From the NCBI RefSeq assembly GCF_001921205.1, contig NZ_MSIE01000039.1, positions 1 through 64,000 of the forward strand: 64,000 nucleotides of DNA. The letters run 5' to 3'. A model generated the notes under the pieces. It was given only the letters and a program-made list of their open reading frames with translations, was not told the origin of the DNA and made no database searches. This DNA is from Actinophytocola xanthii (GTDB taxonomy: Bacteria > Actinomycetota > Actinomycetes > Mycobacteriales > Pseudonocardiaceae). A program made the position numbers and the translations under genes. Below, one piece after another: positions 33,813-42,742 of the stretch. Each line of letters starts with the position of its first letter. The stretch's first letter is position 1.

Positions 33813-34396
33813 CCGACGAGCGCGGTTGGGGTCTGTCCGAGCAGCATCTTCTTCCGGACGTCGTGGTGGCGTTCGTCGACGGCGAGCTGTCGGCGACCGC
33901 GCACGACCGCGTGGCGGCCCACATGGCCCGGTGCTCGCAGTGCCTGGCCGACATCGTCGCCCAGCGACAGGCCGCCTCGGCGGTCCAGTCCGCCCACGCG
34001 CCGGTCGTGCCGGCCGGTTTACTCGCGACGCTGCGGGCGATACCCCAGCAGGTCGAGATCCCGGCGGCGCCGGACGGCCTCGCGATGACCGAGGACGGGC
34101 AGCTGGTCGCGGTGCAACGGCCGGAAGCGATGCCGGCCCCTTTCGGTTCCAGCGCCCCGCTCGGGTCCTCCGCCAAGCTCGGTGAGGGCCGGGCGATACT
34201 GGGCCGGCGGCCCAGCCGCCGCACCGCCCAGGGTGCCGGGGTCGTGGTGTCCGGGCTCGTGCTCGGCGCGCTGGCGCTGGTCAGCACCAGCGGTGGCGAG
34301 GAGGAGCCCACGCCGGCGACCCCTGAGCCGGATCACCCGGCCGTGTCCGACGCCCAGCTCCAGCAGGCCGGCTACGTGCTGTACACCGGCCGCTGA
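33809..34396 (+). CDS. rseA: Anti-sigma-E factor RseA (zinc-finger type)
   Basis: A 195-residue anti-sigma factor that should hold SigE inactive until stress. The ZAS-type motif His38-x3-Cys42-x2-Cys45 (HMARCSQC) lies in an HC2 zinc-finger domain. Downstream is a single hydrophobic segment ([20 protein letters not shown], about residues 142-160) and a short outer tail. That topology is longer than the soluble RseA of M. tuberculosis and suggests membrane anchoring. The GTG at 33809 overlaps the sigE stop codon, ensuring balanced synthesis. Confidence 0.92.
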   Translation: MTDERGWGLSEQHLLPDVVVAFVDGELSATAHDRVAAHMARCSQCLADIVAQRQAASAVQSAHAPVVPAGLLATLRAIPQQVEIPAAPDGLAMTEDGQLVAVQRPEAMPAPFGSSAPLGSSAKLGEGRAILGRRPSRRTAQGAGVVVSGLVLGALALVSTSGGEEEPTPATPEPDHPAVSDAQLQQAGYVLYTGR

Positions 34397-34518
34397 CCTC
34401 AGCGTCTGGCAAGACTTACCCCCCACACGGCGCCTTTCCCGCGGTCTGCGCGAGGGAGGCGCCGGTTTCATTTCTCCGCTACGCGCACTTCACCGGTCTT
34501 CAGGCAGGCTGAGCAGCG

Positions 34519-36039
34519 ATGAACGAGCAGCAGACGCCCGAGTCGCCGGGCGACCGGCCACGACTCGGGCCGCGTCCGCTGAACCGACCCCCGGTCGACC
34601 CGTCGGCCGCCGCCGCGTTCGGCCGGCCGGTCGGCGTGGACGGTGCGTTCTCCCCGCCGCCGGGCGGCCCCTCGGCCGCACGGACGGCGTTCGGTGAGCT
34701 GCGCGGCGCGCCGCCGCCGGCGGAGTCGCTGGCGAACGCGTTCGGCCGCCCCTCGGGGACGACCGAGCTGCTCCAGCGTCCTCCGGTCGAGGACGCGCCG
34801 GACGGGGTCGACCCGTGGGACGACGAGTCGGCACACGACCCGTGGCGCGACCCAGCCGCAGGCGCGGTGATCGGTCCGCCGGCACTCGGCGCCGACGACG
34901 CGGGCGGCCGCGGCGACGGCAAGCGGAAGTCCACCCGCCCGCCCGGCGAGCTGCTCAGCCTGCCCGAGCTGGTGTTCGGCCGCCGGGTGAAGGTGACCGC
35001 GCTGCTCACGCTCATGCTGGTGGCCCTGCTGGTCGGTGCCGCCGGCGGGGTGGCGGGCTGGTTCATCGCCCGCGGCGGCGAACGGCTGAACCAGGACGTG
35101 ACGCTGGCCGAGGTGACGGCCGGCAAGGAGCGCCCGGCCGGGTCCATCGCCGACATCGCCCGGCGCGTGCGGCCAGCCGTGGTCACGATCGTGGTCAGCG
35201 ACGGCACCACCGCGGTCTCCGGCTCCGGTGCGGTGATCGACAGCAACGGCTACATCGTCACCAACGAGCACGTGGTCACGATCGGTGGCGCGGTGACCAA
35301 GGGCCAGGACATCGACGTCGTGTTCAACGAGGGCACCCGCACCAGCGCGGAGCTCGTCGGCATGGACGCGAAGACCGACCTCGCGGTGATCAAGGTGGAC
35401 GTTCAGAACCCGACGGTCATCCAGCTCGGTCGCTCCTCGGAGCTCCAGGTCGGCGACACCGTGATCGCGATCGGCTCGCCACTGGGTCGCAACGACTCGG
35501 TCACCGAGGGGATCGTGAGCGCGCTGAACCGCCCGATGCTCGCCGGCGAGGAGGACGGCGAGCCGGCCGTCTACGACGCCATCCAGACCGACGCCGCCAT
35601 CAACCAGGGCAACTCGGGTGGGCCGTTGGTCGACTCGACCGGTGCCCTGGTCGGCATCAACTCGTCGATCGCGACCGCCGGGTCGGCGGGCAACGTCGGC
35701 CTTGGGTTCGCGATCCCGATCGACTACGCCCGCGGCATTGTCGAGAGCCTGATCCGCGACGGCAAGGTGAACCACGCCGACCTGGGCGTGAACGTGGCCT
35801 CGGTCTCGGCCCAGACGGCCGAGGGGGCCCGGGTGCAGAACGTGCGCGACGGCGGTGCGGCGAGCAAGGCCGGTATCCGGCAGGGCGACGTGCTGCGCAA
35901 GGTCGCGGACCGACCGATCGCGGACGCCGCCGAGCTGATCGTGGCGGTGCGCTCGCACCAGATCGGCGAACGGGTCGCGGTCGTACTCGCCCGCGAAGGG
36001 CGCGAGCTGACCGTTCAGGTGACCCTGCAGTCGGACTGA
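34519..36039 (+). CDS. htrA: HtrA/DegP-type serine protease with PDZ domain
   Basis: A 506-residue membrane-anchored envelope protease for misfolded proteins. A long Pro-rich cytoplasmic region (1-150) is followed by one membrane segment (about 157-183, VTALLTLMLVALLVGAAGGVAGWF). In the trypsin-like domain the triad is His251 (TNEHVV), Asp287 (AKTDLAVIK) and Ser366 (GNSGGPL). A C-terminal PDZ domain starts near residue 410. It is the third gene of the sigE-rseA-htrA-tatB set, so it is probably induced by envelope stress. The gap from rseA is 122 bases. Confidence 0.95.
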   Translation: MNEQQTPESPGDRPRLGPRPLNRPPVDPSAAAAFGRPVGVDGAFSPPPGGPSAARTAFGELRGAPPPAESLANAFGRPSGTTELLQRPPVEDAPDGVDPWDDESAHDPWRDPAAGAVIGPPALGADDAGGRGDGKRKSTRPPGELLSLPELVFGRRVKVTALLTLMLVALLVGAAGGVAGWFIARGGERLNQDVTLAEVTAGKERPAGSIADIARRVRPAVVTIVVSDGTTAVSGSGAVIDSNGYIVTNEHVVTIGGAVTKGQDIDVVFNEGTRTSAELVGMDAKTDLAVIKVDVQNPTVIQLGRSSELQVGDTVIAIGSPLGRNDSVTEGIVSALNRPMLAGEEDGEPAVYDAIQTDAAINQGNSGGPLVDSTGALVGINSSIATAGSAGNVGLGFAIPIDYARGIVESLIRDGKVNHADLGVNVASVSAQTAEGARVQNVRDGGAASKAGIRQGDVLRKVADRPIADAAELIVAVRSHQIGERVAVVLAREGRELTVQVTLQSD

Positions 36040-36090
36040 TTGGCTACGCTGTGCAGTAGTTGGGCGAGAGTGGGGCGGAGGAAGGCCACA

Positions 36091-36513
36091 GTGTTCGACA
36101 GCATCGGCTGGGCCGAGATCCTCATCATCATCGTTGCGGGTCTGTTCATCCTGGGGCCGGAACGTCTGCCGTCGGCGGCCGCCTGGCTCGGCCGCAACGT
36201 CCGGAAGGTGCGCGAGTACGCCACCGGCGCCCGGGAACAGCTGCGCAACGAGATGGGCGACGACTTCGACGAGCTGCGCAAACCGCTGGAGGACCTGCAG
36301 CAGCTGCGCAACTTCGACCCTCGCCGGGCCGTGACGCGTCACCTCTTCGACGATGTGGACGTCTCCAACGGGCACACCAAGCCCAACGGCTACACGCCGC
36401 CACCGCCCGCGCAGGAGACCCCCGCTGCCCGGGAGCCGGCCAAGCCCACCCCGGCCGAGCCGCCGGCCGCCTCGGCCGACAAACCCTCGCCGTTCGACCC
36501 CGATGCCACCTGA
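36091..36513 (+). CDS. tatB: Sec-independent translocase subunit TatB
   Basis: A 140-residue Tat translocase component that recognises twin-arginine substrates together with TatC. One N-terminal membrane helix ([23 protein letters not shown], with the conserved Glu near its start and the G-P-x-x-L-P hinge) leads into an amphipathic helix. A Pro/Ala-rich tail ends the protein. The GTG at 36091 follows GGAGGAAGG. A TACGCT box near 36048 may give it a promoter besides read-through from htrA. A shared hairpin separates it from the convergent mrp gene. Confidence 0.94.
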   Translation: MFDSIGWAEILIIIVAGLFILGPERLPSAAAWLGRNVRKVREYATGAREQLRNEMGDDFDELRKPLEDLQQLRNFDPRRAVTRHLFDDVDVSNGHTKPNGYTPPPPAQETPAAREPAKPTPAEPPAASADKPSPFDPDAT

Positions 36514-36677
36514 CGCTGCGCTAGCCGGGCCGAAAAGCTCCTCGCAGGCAGCGCCGCGGAACTGGGTACTGCTCAGCTGACGAGGTGTCGGGCGAACCGG
36601 CATCGGCGAATGTCGCTCAGCTCGCGACCAGCGCTCCGGCAGGCCAGCCGCCCTGCTCCGGCCTCACCAGGCAGGGT

Positions 36678-36705
36678 GCGGGCCCGACGTCAGCGCCGGG
36701 CCCGC
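36678..36705. terminator. Bidirectional terminator between tatB and mrp
   Basis: GCGGGCCCG and CGGGCCCGC form a perfect 9-bp stem with a 10-base loop between two convergent genes. Confidence 0.7.
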
Positions 36706-36713
36706 GGAGCGCG

Positions 36714-37859
36714 TCAGGCCGGCGAGACCGACAGCATCCGGCCGGCCAGGCCCCTGGCCCTGGTGGTCAGCCGGCCGGCGATGTCGGACACCACCTTCGA
36801 TGCCGGTGCGTCCGGGACCGCCGTGACCAGTGGGTTGCCGGCGTCGCCCGCCTCCACGAGCCGCGGGTCCATCGGCACCTTGCCCAGCAGCGGCACCTCC
36901 GCGCCCAGCGCCCTGGACAGCGAGTCGGCCACGGTCTGCCCGCCGCCCGAGCCCCAGGGCTCCATCCGCGAACCGTCGGGCAGCTCCAGCCACGACATGT
37001 TCTCGATCACGCCGGCCAGCCGCTGCCGGGTCTGCATCGCGATCGCCCCGGCGCGCTCGGCGACCTCCGCTGCCGCCTGCTGTGGCGTCGTGACCACGAG
37101 GATCTCCGCGTTCGGGATGAGCTGGGCCACCGAGATGGCGATGTCGCCGGTGCCGGGCGGCAGGTCCAGCAGCAGCACGTCCAGGTCACCCCAGAACACG
37201 TCGGCGAGGAACTGCTGGAGTGCCCGGTGCAGCATCGGCCCGCGCCACACGACCGGGGTGTTGCCCTGGGTGAACATCGCGATCGAGATGACCTTCACGC
37301 CGTGCGCGTCCGGCGGGAGGATCATCTTCTCCACCCGCGTCGGCCGGCCCCGCACTCCCAGCATGCGGGGCACCGAGTGCCCGTAGATGTCGGCATCGAC
37401 GACGCCGACCGACAGGCCCCGCGCGGCCATGGCCACGGCGAGGTTCACCGTCAGGCTCGACTTGCCGACGCCGCCCTTCCCGGACGCCACGCAGTACACG
37501 CGGGTCAGCGACCCCGGTTCGGCGAACGGGATCCGCGGCTCCTCCGCGTCACCGCGGAGGCTGCGGCGCAGTTCGCTCCGCTGCTGGTCGCTCATCACGT
37601 CCATCTCGACAGTGACATGGCGCACACCGGGGACGGCCGACACGGCCGCGGTCACGTCGTTGGTGATCTTGTCGCGGAGGGGACAGCCCGACACCGTCAG
37701 GAAGATCTCGACGTGAACAGCGCCGTTGTCGCCAATCGTCACGTTCTTGACCATGCCGAGGTCGGTGATCGGCTTGTGGATCTCCGGGTCCTGCACGCCG
37801 GCCAACGCCGCACGCACGGCCTCGACGTCGGGAACCCGAGTTGGCTCGCTGGTCGTCAC
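36714..37859 (-). CDS. mrp: Mrp/NBP35 family iron-sulfur carrier ATPase
   Basis: A 381-residue P-loop protein of the Mrp/ApbC type that carries and delivers iron-sulfur clusters. An N-terminal MIP18-like domain (residues about 6-90, VQDPEIHKPITDLGMVKNV, VSGCPLRDKI) precedes the deviant Walker A GKGGVGKSS and the switch segment VVDADIYGHSVPRMLG. The usual C-terminal CxxC pair is not evident (that region reads ENMSWLELPDGS), so cluster chemistry may differ from ApbC. I use the GTG at 37859, seven bases from a TAGCAT box; an ATG nine bases upstream is the alternative. Confidence 0.92.
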   Translation of the reverse strand: MTTSEPTRVPDVEAVRAALAGVQDPEIHKPITDLGMVKNVTIGDNGAVHVEIFLTVSGCPLRDKITNDVTAAVSAVPGVRHVTVEMDVMSDQQRSELRRSLRGDAEEPRIPFAEPGSLTRVYCVASGKGGVGKSSLTVNLAVAMAARGLSVGVVDADIYGHSVPRMLGVRGRPTRVEKMILPPDAHGVKVISIAMFTQGNTPVVWRGPMLHRALQQFLADVFWGDLDVLLLDLPPGTGDIAISVAQLIPNAEILVVTTPQQAAAEVAERAGAIAMQTRQRLAGVIENMSWLELPDGSRMEPWGSGGGQTVADSLSRALGAEVPLLGKVPMDPRLVEAGDAGNPLVTAVPDAPASKVVSDIAGRLTTRARGLAGRMLSVSPA

Positions 37860-37866
37860 ACATCCC

Positions 37867-37872
37867 ATGCTA
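37867..37872 (-). promoter_or_regulatory. Leaderless -10 box of mrp
   Basis: TAGCAT on the minus strand, seven bases before the GTG at 37859. Confidence 0.45.
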
Positions 37873-37939
37873 CGGCTATTCCTCCCCCGCCCGTTCCGTG
37901 ACCGCCGCGGCGCTGGTGCATGTGGACACACGCATTCCG

Positions 37940-37945
37940 TAACAT
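37940..37945 (+). promoter_or_regulatory. Leaderless -10 box of the MarR gene
   Basis: TAACAT ends seven bases before the GTG at 37953. Confidence 0.5.
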
Positions 37946-37952
37946 CGGCGCT

Positions 37953-38405
37953 GTGGCGGAACCAGCCGTGAACCGGTTGCCGACCGGGACCGAGCTCGAC
38001 GCGTGGCGCTCGTTCCTGCGCGCCCACGCGCGGCTCGTCCGCGTGCTCGAGACCGAGCTCGTCGCCGAGCACCCGGTCTCCCTCGGCGGCTACGACGTGC
38101 TGGTCCAGCTCGCGGAGGCACCCGACCGGCGGCTGCGGATGGCCGAGCTCGCCGACGCCGTACTGCTGTCCCGGTCCGGGGTCACCCGGCTCGTCGACCG
38201 GCTCGAGCTGGCCGGGATGGTCACCCGCGAGCGGTTCACCGGCGACGGCCGCGGCGTCGTCGCCGTGCTCACCACCAAGGGCGTGGACACCCTGCGTGCT
38301 GCCTCGCGCACCCACCTCGCCGGCGTGGTCCGGCATTTCGTCGACCACTTCGACGACAAGGAGCTGACCGCCTTCGGCGAGCTGTGCTCCCGCCTCAGCG
38401 GCTGA
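37953..38405 (+). CDS. MarR-family transcriptional regulator
   Basis: A 150-residue winged-helix regulator. The DNA-binding domain is plain: LRMAELADAVLLSRSGVTRLVDRLELAGMVTRE, followed by the wing (DGRGVVAVLTTKG). Flanking helices form the dimer. It lies divergent from mrp and tail to tail with the DUF1003 gene. The 93-base gap to mrp probably holds its target site. The inducing ligand is unknown. Confidence 0.9.
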   Translation: MAEPAVNRLPTGTELDAWRSFLRAHARLVRVLETELVAEHPVSLGGYDVLVQLAEAPDRRLRMAELADAVLLSRSGVTRLVDRLELAGMVTRERFTGDGRGVVAVLTTKGVDTLRAASRTHLAGVVRHFVDHFDDKELTAFGELCSRLSG

Positions 38406-38417
38406 GCCCGCGGCCGC

Positions 38418-38942
38418 TCAGGCGTCGGACCAGCGGGCGTCCTCCCGGATGGCCTCGGCGCTCGGGCGCCGCTTGTGGTCCTTGAGGTCCTTGCGGAGCC
38501 GGTCGAGCTCACCGCGCAGGTAGTCGCGGGTGGCGACCTCCCCGACGGCCAGCCGCAGCGCGGCCAGCTCCCGGGCGAGGAACTCGGTGTCCTCCTTGGT
38601 CTGCGCGGCGCGGGCCCGGTCCTCCTCCAGCGACACCCGGTCGCGGTTGTCCTGCCGGTTCTGCGCCAACAGGATGAGCGGCGCGGCGTACGCCGCCTGG
38701 GTCGAGAAGGCCAGGTTCAGCAGGATGAACGGGTACGGATCCCAGCGCAGCGAGACCGCGAACAGGTTGAGCGTGATCCAGATGATCACCAGCAGCGTCT
38801 GCCAGAACAGGAACTTGCCGGTTCCGAGGAACCGGGCGAGGCGCTCGGAGAGCCGACCGAACATCTCCGGGTCCACCGAGAGCCGCAGCCGGATCCGGCG
38901 GGTCGACCGCGGCTGGTCGAGACGGCGGCGGGGCTCAGGCAT
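38418..38942 (-). CDS. DUF1003 membrane protein
   Basis: A 174-residue membrane protein of the DUF1003 family. Two hydrophobic segments are visible (FLFWQTLLVIIWITLNLFAV and PFILLNLAFSTQAAYAAPLILL) with the family motif QAAYAAPLILLAQNRQ. A charged coiled-coil tail (SLEEDRARAAQTKEDTEFLARELAALR) follows. It overlaps the stop of the upstream MgtE-like gene by eight bases, so the two are translated together. Recalled synteny matches Rv1231c-Rv1232c. Function is not known; a partnership with the CBS/MgtE-domain protein in metal or membrane homeostasis is inferred. Confidence 0.88.
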   Translation of the reverse strand: MPEPRRRLDQPRSTRRIRLRLSVDPEMFGRLSERLARFLGTGKFLFWQTLLVIIWITLNLFAVSLRWDPYPFILLNLAFSTQAAYAAPLILLAQNRQDNRDRVSLEEDRARAAQTKEDTEFLARELAALRLAVGEVATRDYLRGELDRLRKDLKDHKRRPSAEAIREDARWSDA

Positions 38943-40236
38943 CGGAGGTCTCGCCTTCGGTCATGCCGTGGTTCGGCTCCCAGATCCCGTCGTCCCGCCA
39001 GCCCGACGGCAGCAGGTGGTCCAGCACGTCGTCGACGGTGACCGCCCCGAGCAGGTGGTCGGTGTCGTCGACGACCGGCGCGCACACCAGGTCGTAGGCG
39101 GCGAAGTACCGGGTGACGTCGGCCAGCGTGGCGGTCGGTGGAAGCCGGGCCAGCTCGGTGTCCAGTGCGCCGGCGACCAGCTCGCCCGGGGGCTCGCGCA
39201 GGAGCCGCTGGAGGTGCACGCAGCCGAGGTAGCGCCCGGTGGGCGTGGCCGAGGGCGGCCGGCTGACGAACACCATGCTCGCCAGTGCGGGGGTGAGGTC
39301 GGGGTTGCGCGCCATCGCCAGCGCCTCGGCGATGGTCGCGTCCGGGCTGAGCACGATCGGTTCGGAGGTCATCAGGCCGCCCGCGGTGTCGGCCGAGTAG
39401 GCCATCAGCCGGCGTACGGGGTCGGACTCCTCGGCCTCCATCAGTTGGAGCAGGCGGTCCTGGTCGAACTCCGACAGCTCGCCGAGCAGGTCGGCGGCGT
39501 CGTCGGGGTCCATCGCCTCGAGGATGTCGGCCGCCCGCTCCTCGTCGAGGTGCGCCAGCAGGTCCTTCTGGACCTTCTCCGGAAGCTCCTCGAACACGTC
39601 GGCGAGCCGCTCGTCGTCGAGCCCGTCGGCCACCTCGTAGCGGCGCTTGGCCGGCAGTTCCCGCAGGGCCGCGGCCACGTCGGCGGCGCGCATGGTGTCG
39701 AAGACGGCCAGCAGCTGGGCCGTGCCCTGGGGCAGCCGGGCGAGGTCGCTGACACCGGGCCCGCGGATGTCCTCCCACCGCAGCACCTGCACCGGGCCCC
39801 GCCGGCCCAACCGGCCCAGCCGGCCGGTGCGCACCTGGACGGCGACGCGGCCCAGCAGCCAGTCCCGAGTCCGTGACAGCTCCATGGCAGCGTCCACCAC
39901 GACGGCGCCCTGCCCGTCCGCGCCGAGCGTGACCCGGGCGTCGAGCAGCTGCCCGACGACGAGGATCTCGTTGGGGCGTTGGGTGAAGCGGCGCAGGTTG
40001 ACCGACCCGGTGGCGAGCGTGACCGCCGTGGCGTCGATGGAGGTGACCCGGAGCATCGGGACGAAGATGCGCCGCCGGGTGGCGAGCTCCACCACCGCGC
40101 CCAGCACCCGGGGCGGCAGGTAGTCGCTGCGCAAGGTCACCACGACGTCGCGGATCTTGCCGATCGACTCGCCGTCCGGGCCGTACACCGGTAGGCCGGT
40201 CAGCTGCGCGACGAAGACCCTGTTGACGGCACCCAC
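38935..40236 (-). CDS. MgtE N-domain/CBS-domain protein (no transport domain)
   Basis: A 433-residue soluble protein. Residues about 1-150 hold two PRC-barrel-like segments (PVYGPDGESIGKIRDVVV). Next comes an MgtE intracellular N-domain (about 165-270: LLAVFDTMRAADVAAALRELP, DEERAADILEAMDPDDAADLL). Two CBS domains follow (MTSEPIVLSPDATIAEALAMA and VCAPVVDDTDHLLGAVTVDDVLDHLLP). The membrane domain of real MgtE channels is missing. It may sense magnesium or a nucleotide and act through the coupled DUF1003 protein, which is inference. The GTG at 40236 is seven bases from a TAGCCT box. Confidence 0.88.
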   Translation of the reverse strand: MGAVNRVFVAQLTGLPVYGPDGESIGKIRDVVVTLRSDYLPPRVLGAVVELATRRRIFVPMLRVTSIDATAVTLATGSVNLRRFTQRPNEILVVGQLLDARVTLGADGQGAVVVDAAMELSRTRDWLLGRVAVQVRTGRLGRLGRRGPVQVLRWEDIRGPGVSDLARLPQGTAQLLAVFDTMRAADVAAALRELPAKRRYEVADGLDDERLADVFEELPEKVQKDLLAHLDEERAADILEAMDPDDAADLLGELSEFDQDRLLQLMEAEESDPVRRLMAYSADTAGGLMTSEPIVLSPDATIAEALAMARNPDLTPALASMVFVSRPPSATPTGRYLGCVHLQRLLREPPGELVAGALDTELARLPPTATLADVTRYFAAYDLVCAPVVDDTDHLLGAVTVDDVLDHLLPSGWRDDGIWEPNHGMTEGETSDA

Positions 40237-40243
40237 GGCGATC

Positions 40244-40249
40244 AGGCTA
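40244..40249 (-). promoter_or_regulatory. Leaderless -10 box of the MgtE-like gene
   Basis: TAGCCT on the minus strand, seven bases before the GTG start. Confidence 0.45.
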
Positions 40250-40437
40250 TCCGCCCGGAGCCCTGATCACCCGCTCGCGGGAGCTGGCCGACCGCTGCCA
40301 GGCCATCCGCATGGTTCATCGCCGTTGGCAATCCCCTTGCCTGGCCCGGGAACGCGTGGCCTTGGTGACATGAGTACGGCGACCCGGCTCCTCCGCCCCT
40401 AGGGTTACCGGCAGGTAGCACACGGTTGGAGGCAACG

Positions 40438-41493
40438 ATGCGCTCACCGAAGGACTTCTTCCGCCCGCTGGCGGTCGGCGCGCCGGAACCGGTGCGGCAG
40501 ATCCCGCTCGGCCCGTCGCGGATGATCCACTTCTTCGACCCGGGCAACGAGAAGATGGTCGCCAAGCTTCCCGGCATGGCCGGCACGGACGTCCTGCTCG
40601 GCAACCTCGAGGACGCGGTCGCGGCCGACCGCAAGGAGGCCGCGCGTGCCGGGTTGGTCCGGGTCGCGCGGGAGGTCGACCTCGGCGAGAGCCAGCTGTG
40701 GACGCGGGTCAACAGCCTCGACTCGCCCTGGGTGCTCGACGACCTGGTCACGCTGGTGACCGAGGTCGGCGACAAGCTCGACGTGATCATGATCCCGAAG
40801 GTCGAGGGCCCGGAGGACATCCACTACGTCGACCGGCTGCTCGCCCAGCTCGAGGCCCGCGCGGGGTTGCGCTGGCCCCTGCTCGTGCACGCGATCCTGG
40901 AGACGGCGAGCGGCGTCGCGCGCGTCGAGGAGATCGCGACGGCCAGCCCCCGGATGCAGGGCATCTCGCTCGGCCCGGCCGATCTGGCCGCGAGTCGTCG
41001 GATGAAAACCACCCGTGTGGGTGGGGGACACCCCGGTTACCTCGTCCGTACCGATCCGGTGGGCGAGGACCTCACCGCCGGGCGCACGACCTACCAGCAG
41101 GACCTCTGGCACTACACCGTGGCACGCATGGTGGACGCCTGCGCGGCGGCGGGGATCCTGCCCTACTACGGCCCGTACGGCGACATCCGTGACACCGTCG
41201 GCTGCGAGGACCAGTTCCGCAACGCCTACCTGCTCGGCTGCGTCGGGGCCTGGAGCCTGCACCCCGCGCAGATCGCGATCGCCAGGAAGGTGTTCTCGCC
41301 GGCACCGGAGGAGGTCGCCTGGGCCCGGCGGGTCCTCGCCGCCATGGGCGACGGCACCGGCGCGGTGATGCTGGACGGCAAGATGCAGGACGACGCGACG
41401 GTCAAGCAGTGCCAGGTGGTCGCCTCGCTCGCCGACGAGCTCGCCGCCCGGGATCCGGAGCTGGCCGAGGCCTACCGGGGGGCAGGCGCATGA
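40438..41493 (+). CDS. HpcH/HpaI (CitE-like) CoA-ester lyase, malyl-CoA lyase type
   Basis: A 351-residue TIM-barrel lyase of the HpcH/HpaI family. It reads like L-malyl-CoA/beta-methylmalyl-CoA lyases: [36 protein letters not shown] and the loop [23 protein letters not shown]. These carry the conserved acidic and basic residues for magnesium and CoA-ester binding. It should cleave or form malyl-CoA-type esters, or act as a thioesterase. The ATG at 40438 follows TTGGAGG. Its TGA overlaps the ATG of a second, shorter CitE-like gene, so both are made together. Confidence 0.88.
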   Translation: MRSPKDFFRPLAVGAPEPVRQIPLGPSRMIHFFDPGNEKMVAKLPGMAGTDVLLGNLEDAVAADRKEAARAGLVRVAREVDLGESQLWTRVNSLDSPWVLDDLVTLVTEVGDKLDVIMIPKVEGPEDIHYVDRLLAQLEARAGLRWPLLVHAILETASGVARVEEIATASPRMQGISLGPADLAASRRMKTTRVGGGHPGYLVRTDPVGEDLTAGRTTYQQDLWHYTVARMVDACAAAGILPYYGPYGDIRDTVGCEDQFRNAYLLGCVGAWSLHPAQIAIARKVFSPAPEEVAWARRVLAAMGDGTGAVMLDGKMQDDATVKQCQVVASLADELAARDPELAEAYRGAGA

Positions 41494-42344
41494 GGCCGCG
41501 CCGCTCGGTGCTGTACATGCCCGGGGCGAACGAGCGGGCGCTGGAGAAGGCCAAGACGCTGCCCGCGGACGCGCTGATCCTGGACCTGGAGGACGCCGTC
41601 GCGCCGGACGCGAAGCCCTCGGCGCGGGACCGGGTCGCCGCGGCGGCGGCCTCCGGTGGGTACGGCGACCGTGAGGTGGCCATCCGGGTCAACGCCGCCG
41701 GCACGCCCTGGCATGCCGACGACCTGCGTGCCGCGGCGCAGGCAGGTCCGGCGGCGGTCGTGGTGCCCAAGGTCGACTCGGCCGCGGCCGTGCACGCGGT
41801 GGAGAGCGCGCTGGCCGGCGCTCCGGACCACACGGCCATCTGGGCGATGATCGAGACGCCGGCGGCGGTGTTGCGCTGTGCCGAGATCGCCGCCGCCAGC
41901 GAGCGGCTGACCGTGCTGGTGCTCGGCACCAACGACCTCGCCAAGGAACTGCTCGTCGAGCAGGTGCCGGGCCGGGCGCCGCTGCTCGGTCCACTCTCGA
42001 TGTGCGTCCTGGCCGCTCGGGCCACCGGGCGGGCGATCCTCGACGGCGTCTACAACGACGTCCGGGACGCCCCCGGTTTCGCCGCGGAATGCCTCCAGGG
42101 CAAGCAGTTCGGGTTCGACGGCAAGACCCTGATCCACCCCGCCCAGATCGAGCCGTGCAACCGGGTCTTCGCACCGTCCGAAGAGGACGTGACGTTCGCC
42201 CGGCGGGTCATCGAGGCGTTCGAGGCGGCGCGGACCGAGGGGCGGGGGGTGGCCACCGTGGACGGCCGGATGGTGGAGAACCTCCACGTGGACAACGCTC
42301 GCCGAGTGCTCGCACTGGCCGAGGCCGTTGCCCGACTCGGGTGA
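41490..42344 (+). CDS. CitE-like HpcH/HpaI CoA-ester lyase
   Basis: A 284-residue CitE-like protein, paralogous in fold to the gene just upstream. Conserved segments are [17 protein letters not shown] (residues about 5-21), [17 protein letters not shown] with the metal-binding acids, [16 protein letters not shown] and [16 protein letters not shown]. Relatives cleave citramalyl- or malyl-CoA. The ATG at 41490 overlaps the previous stop codon. Two coupled lyases of different subgroup imply successive steps, or a heteromeric enzyme in C4/C5 dicarboxylate CoA metabolism; the substrate is not evident. Confidence 0.88.
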   Translation: MRPRRSVLYMPGANERALEKAKTLPADALILDLEDAVAPDAKPSARDRVAAAAASGGYGDREVAIRVNAAGTPWHADDLRAAAQAGPAAVVVPKVDSAAAVHAVESALAGAPDHTAIWAMIETPAAVLRCAEIAAASERLTVLVLGTNDLAKELLVEQVPGRAPLLGPLSMCVLAARATGRAILDGVYNDVRDAPGFAAECLQGKQFGFDGKTLIHPAQIEPCNRVFAPSEEDVTFARRVIEAFEAARTEGRGVATVDGRMVENLHVDNARRVLALAEAVARLG

Positions 42345-42475
42345 CGCACGGACGGGTGCCGGCCCGCGTCGGATCGCGGTCGTTCGATCACTCACCGTGT
42401 AAGCGTCGGCGAGGTTGCGGTGATATAACGCACAGATAACGGCGCCGCGGGCAGGTTTCGAGTCACAGTGTCGGC

Positions 42476-42646
42476 ATGGCAAAGCATCGGATCAGCAAGG
42501 AGCGGCGGGGCCTGTTCGGCCGCTCGTCCCGTGACGACTTGTTCGAGCGGAGCTTCCGGTCCTGCCGCCGGTGTGGCCAGGACGTCTACGTGCTCGCCGA
42601 CGGCTGCCGCGGCTGCGGCTCCCGGGTGGAGGCCCGCATCGGCTGA
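42476..42646 (+). CDS. Small zinc-ribbon-like protein (56 aa)
   Basis: A basic 56-residue protein with two Cys-x2-Cys knuckles (RSCRRCGQ and GCRGCGSR) 14 residues apart, a typical zinc-ribbon layout. The N-terminus is rich in Arg and Lys (MAKHRISKERRGLFGRSS), suggesting nucleic-acid or ribosome binding. No ribosome site precedes the ATG, so a leaderless start is likely. It lies 97 bases before the acyl-CoA dehydrogenase gene. I do not recognise a named family. Confidence 0.65.
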   Translation: MAKHRISKERRGLFGRSSRDDLFERSFRSCRRCGQDVYVLADGCRGCGSRVEARIG

Positions 42647-42742
42647 ACCGTGCAAGTGGTGCTGCGCACCTTCCCGGCGCGAACGGCCGTTAACCGCGCG
42701 ATACTGACCGGTAACCAGTGTCGCCCGGAGGGAGCGCCCACC

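Noticed and set aside
34468-36603. A 711-codon open frame antisense to htrA and tatB
   Set aside because: The opposite strand encodes complete HtrA and TatB with all motifs; the antisense product is low-complexity.
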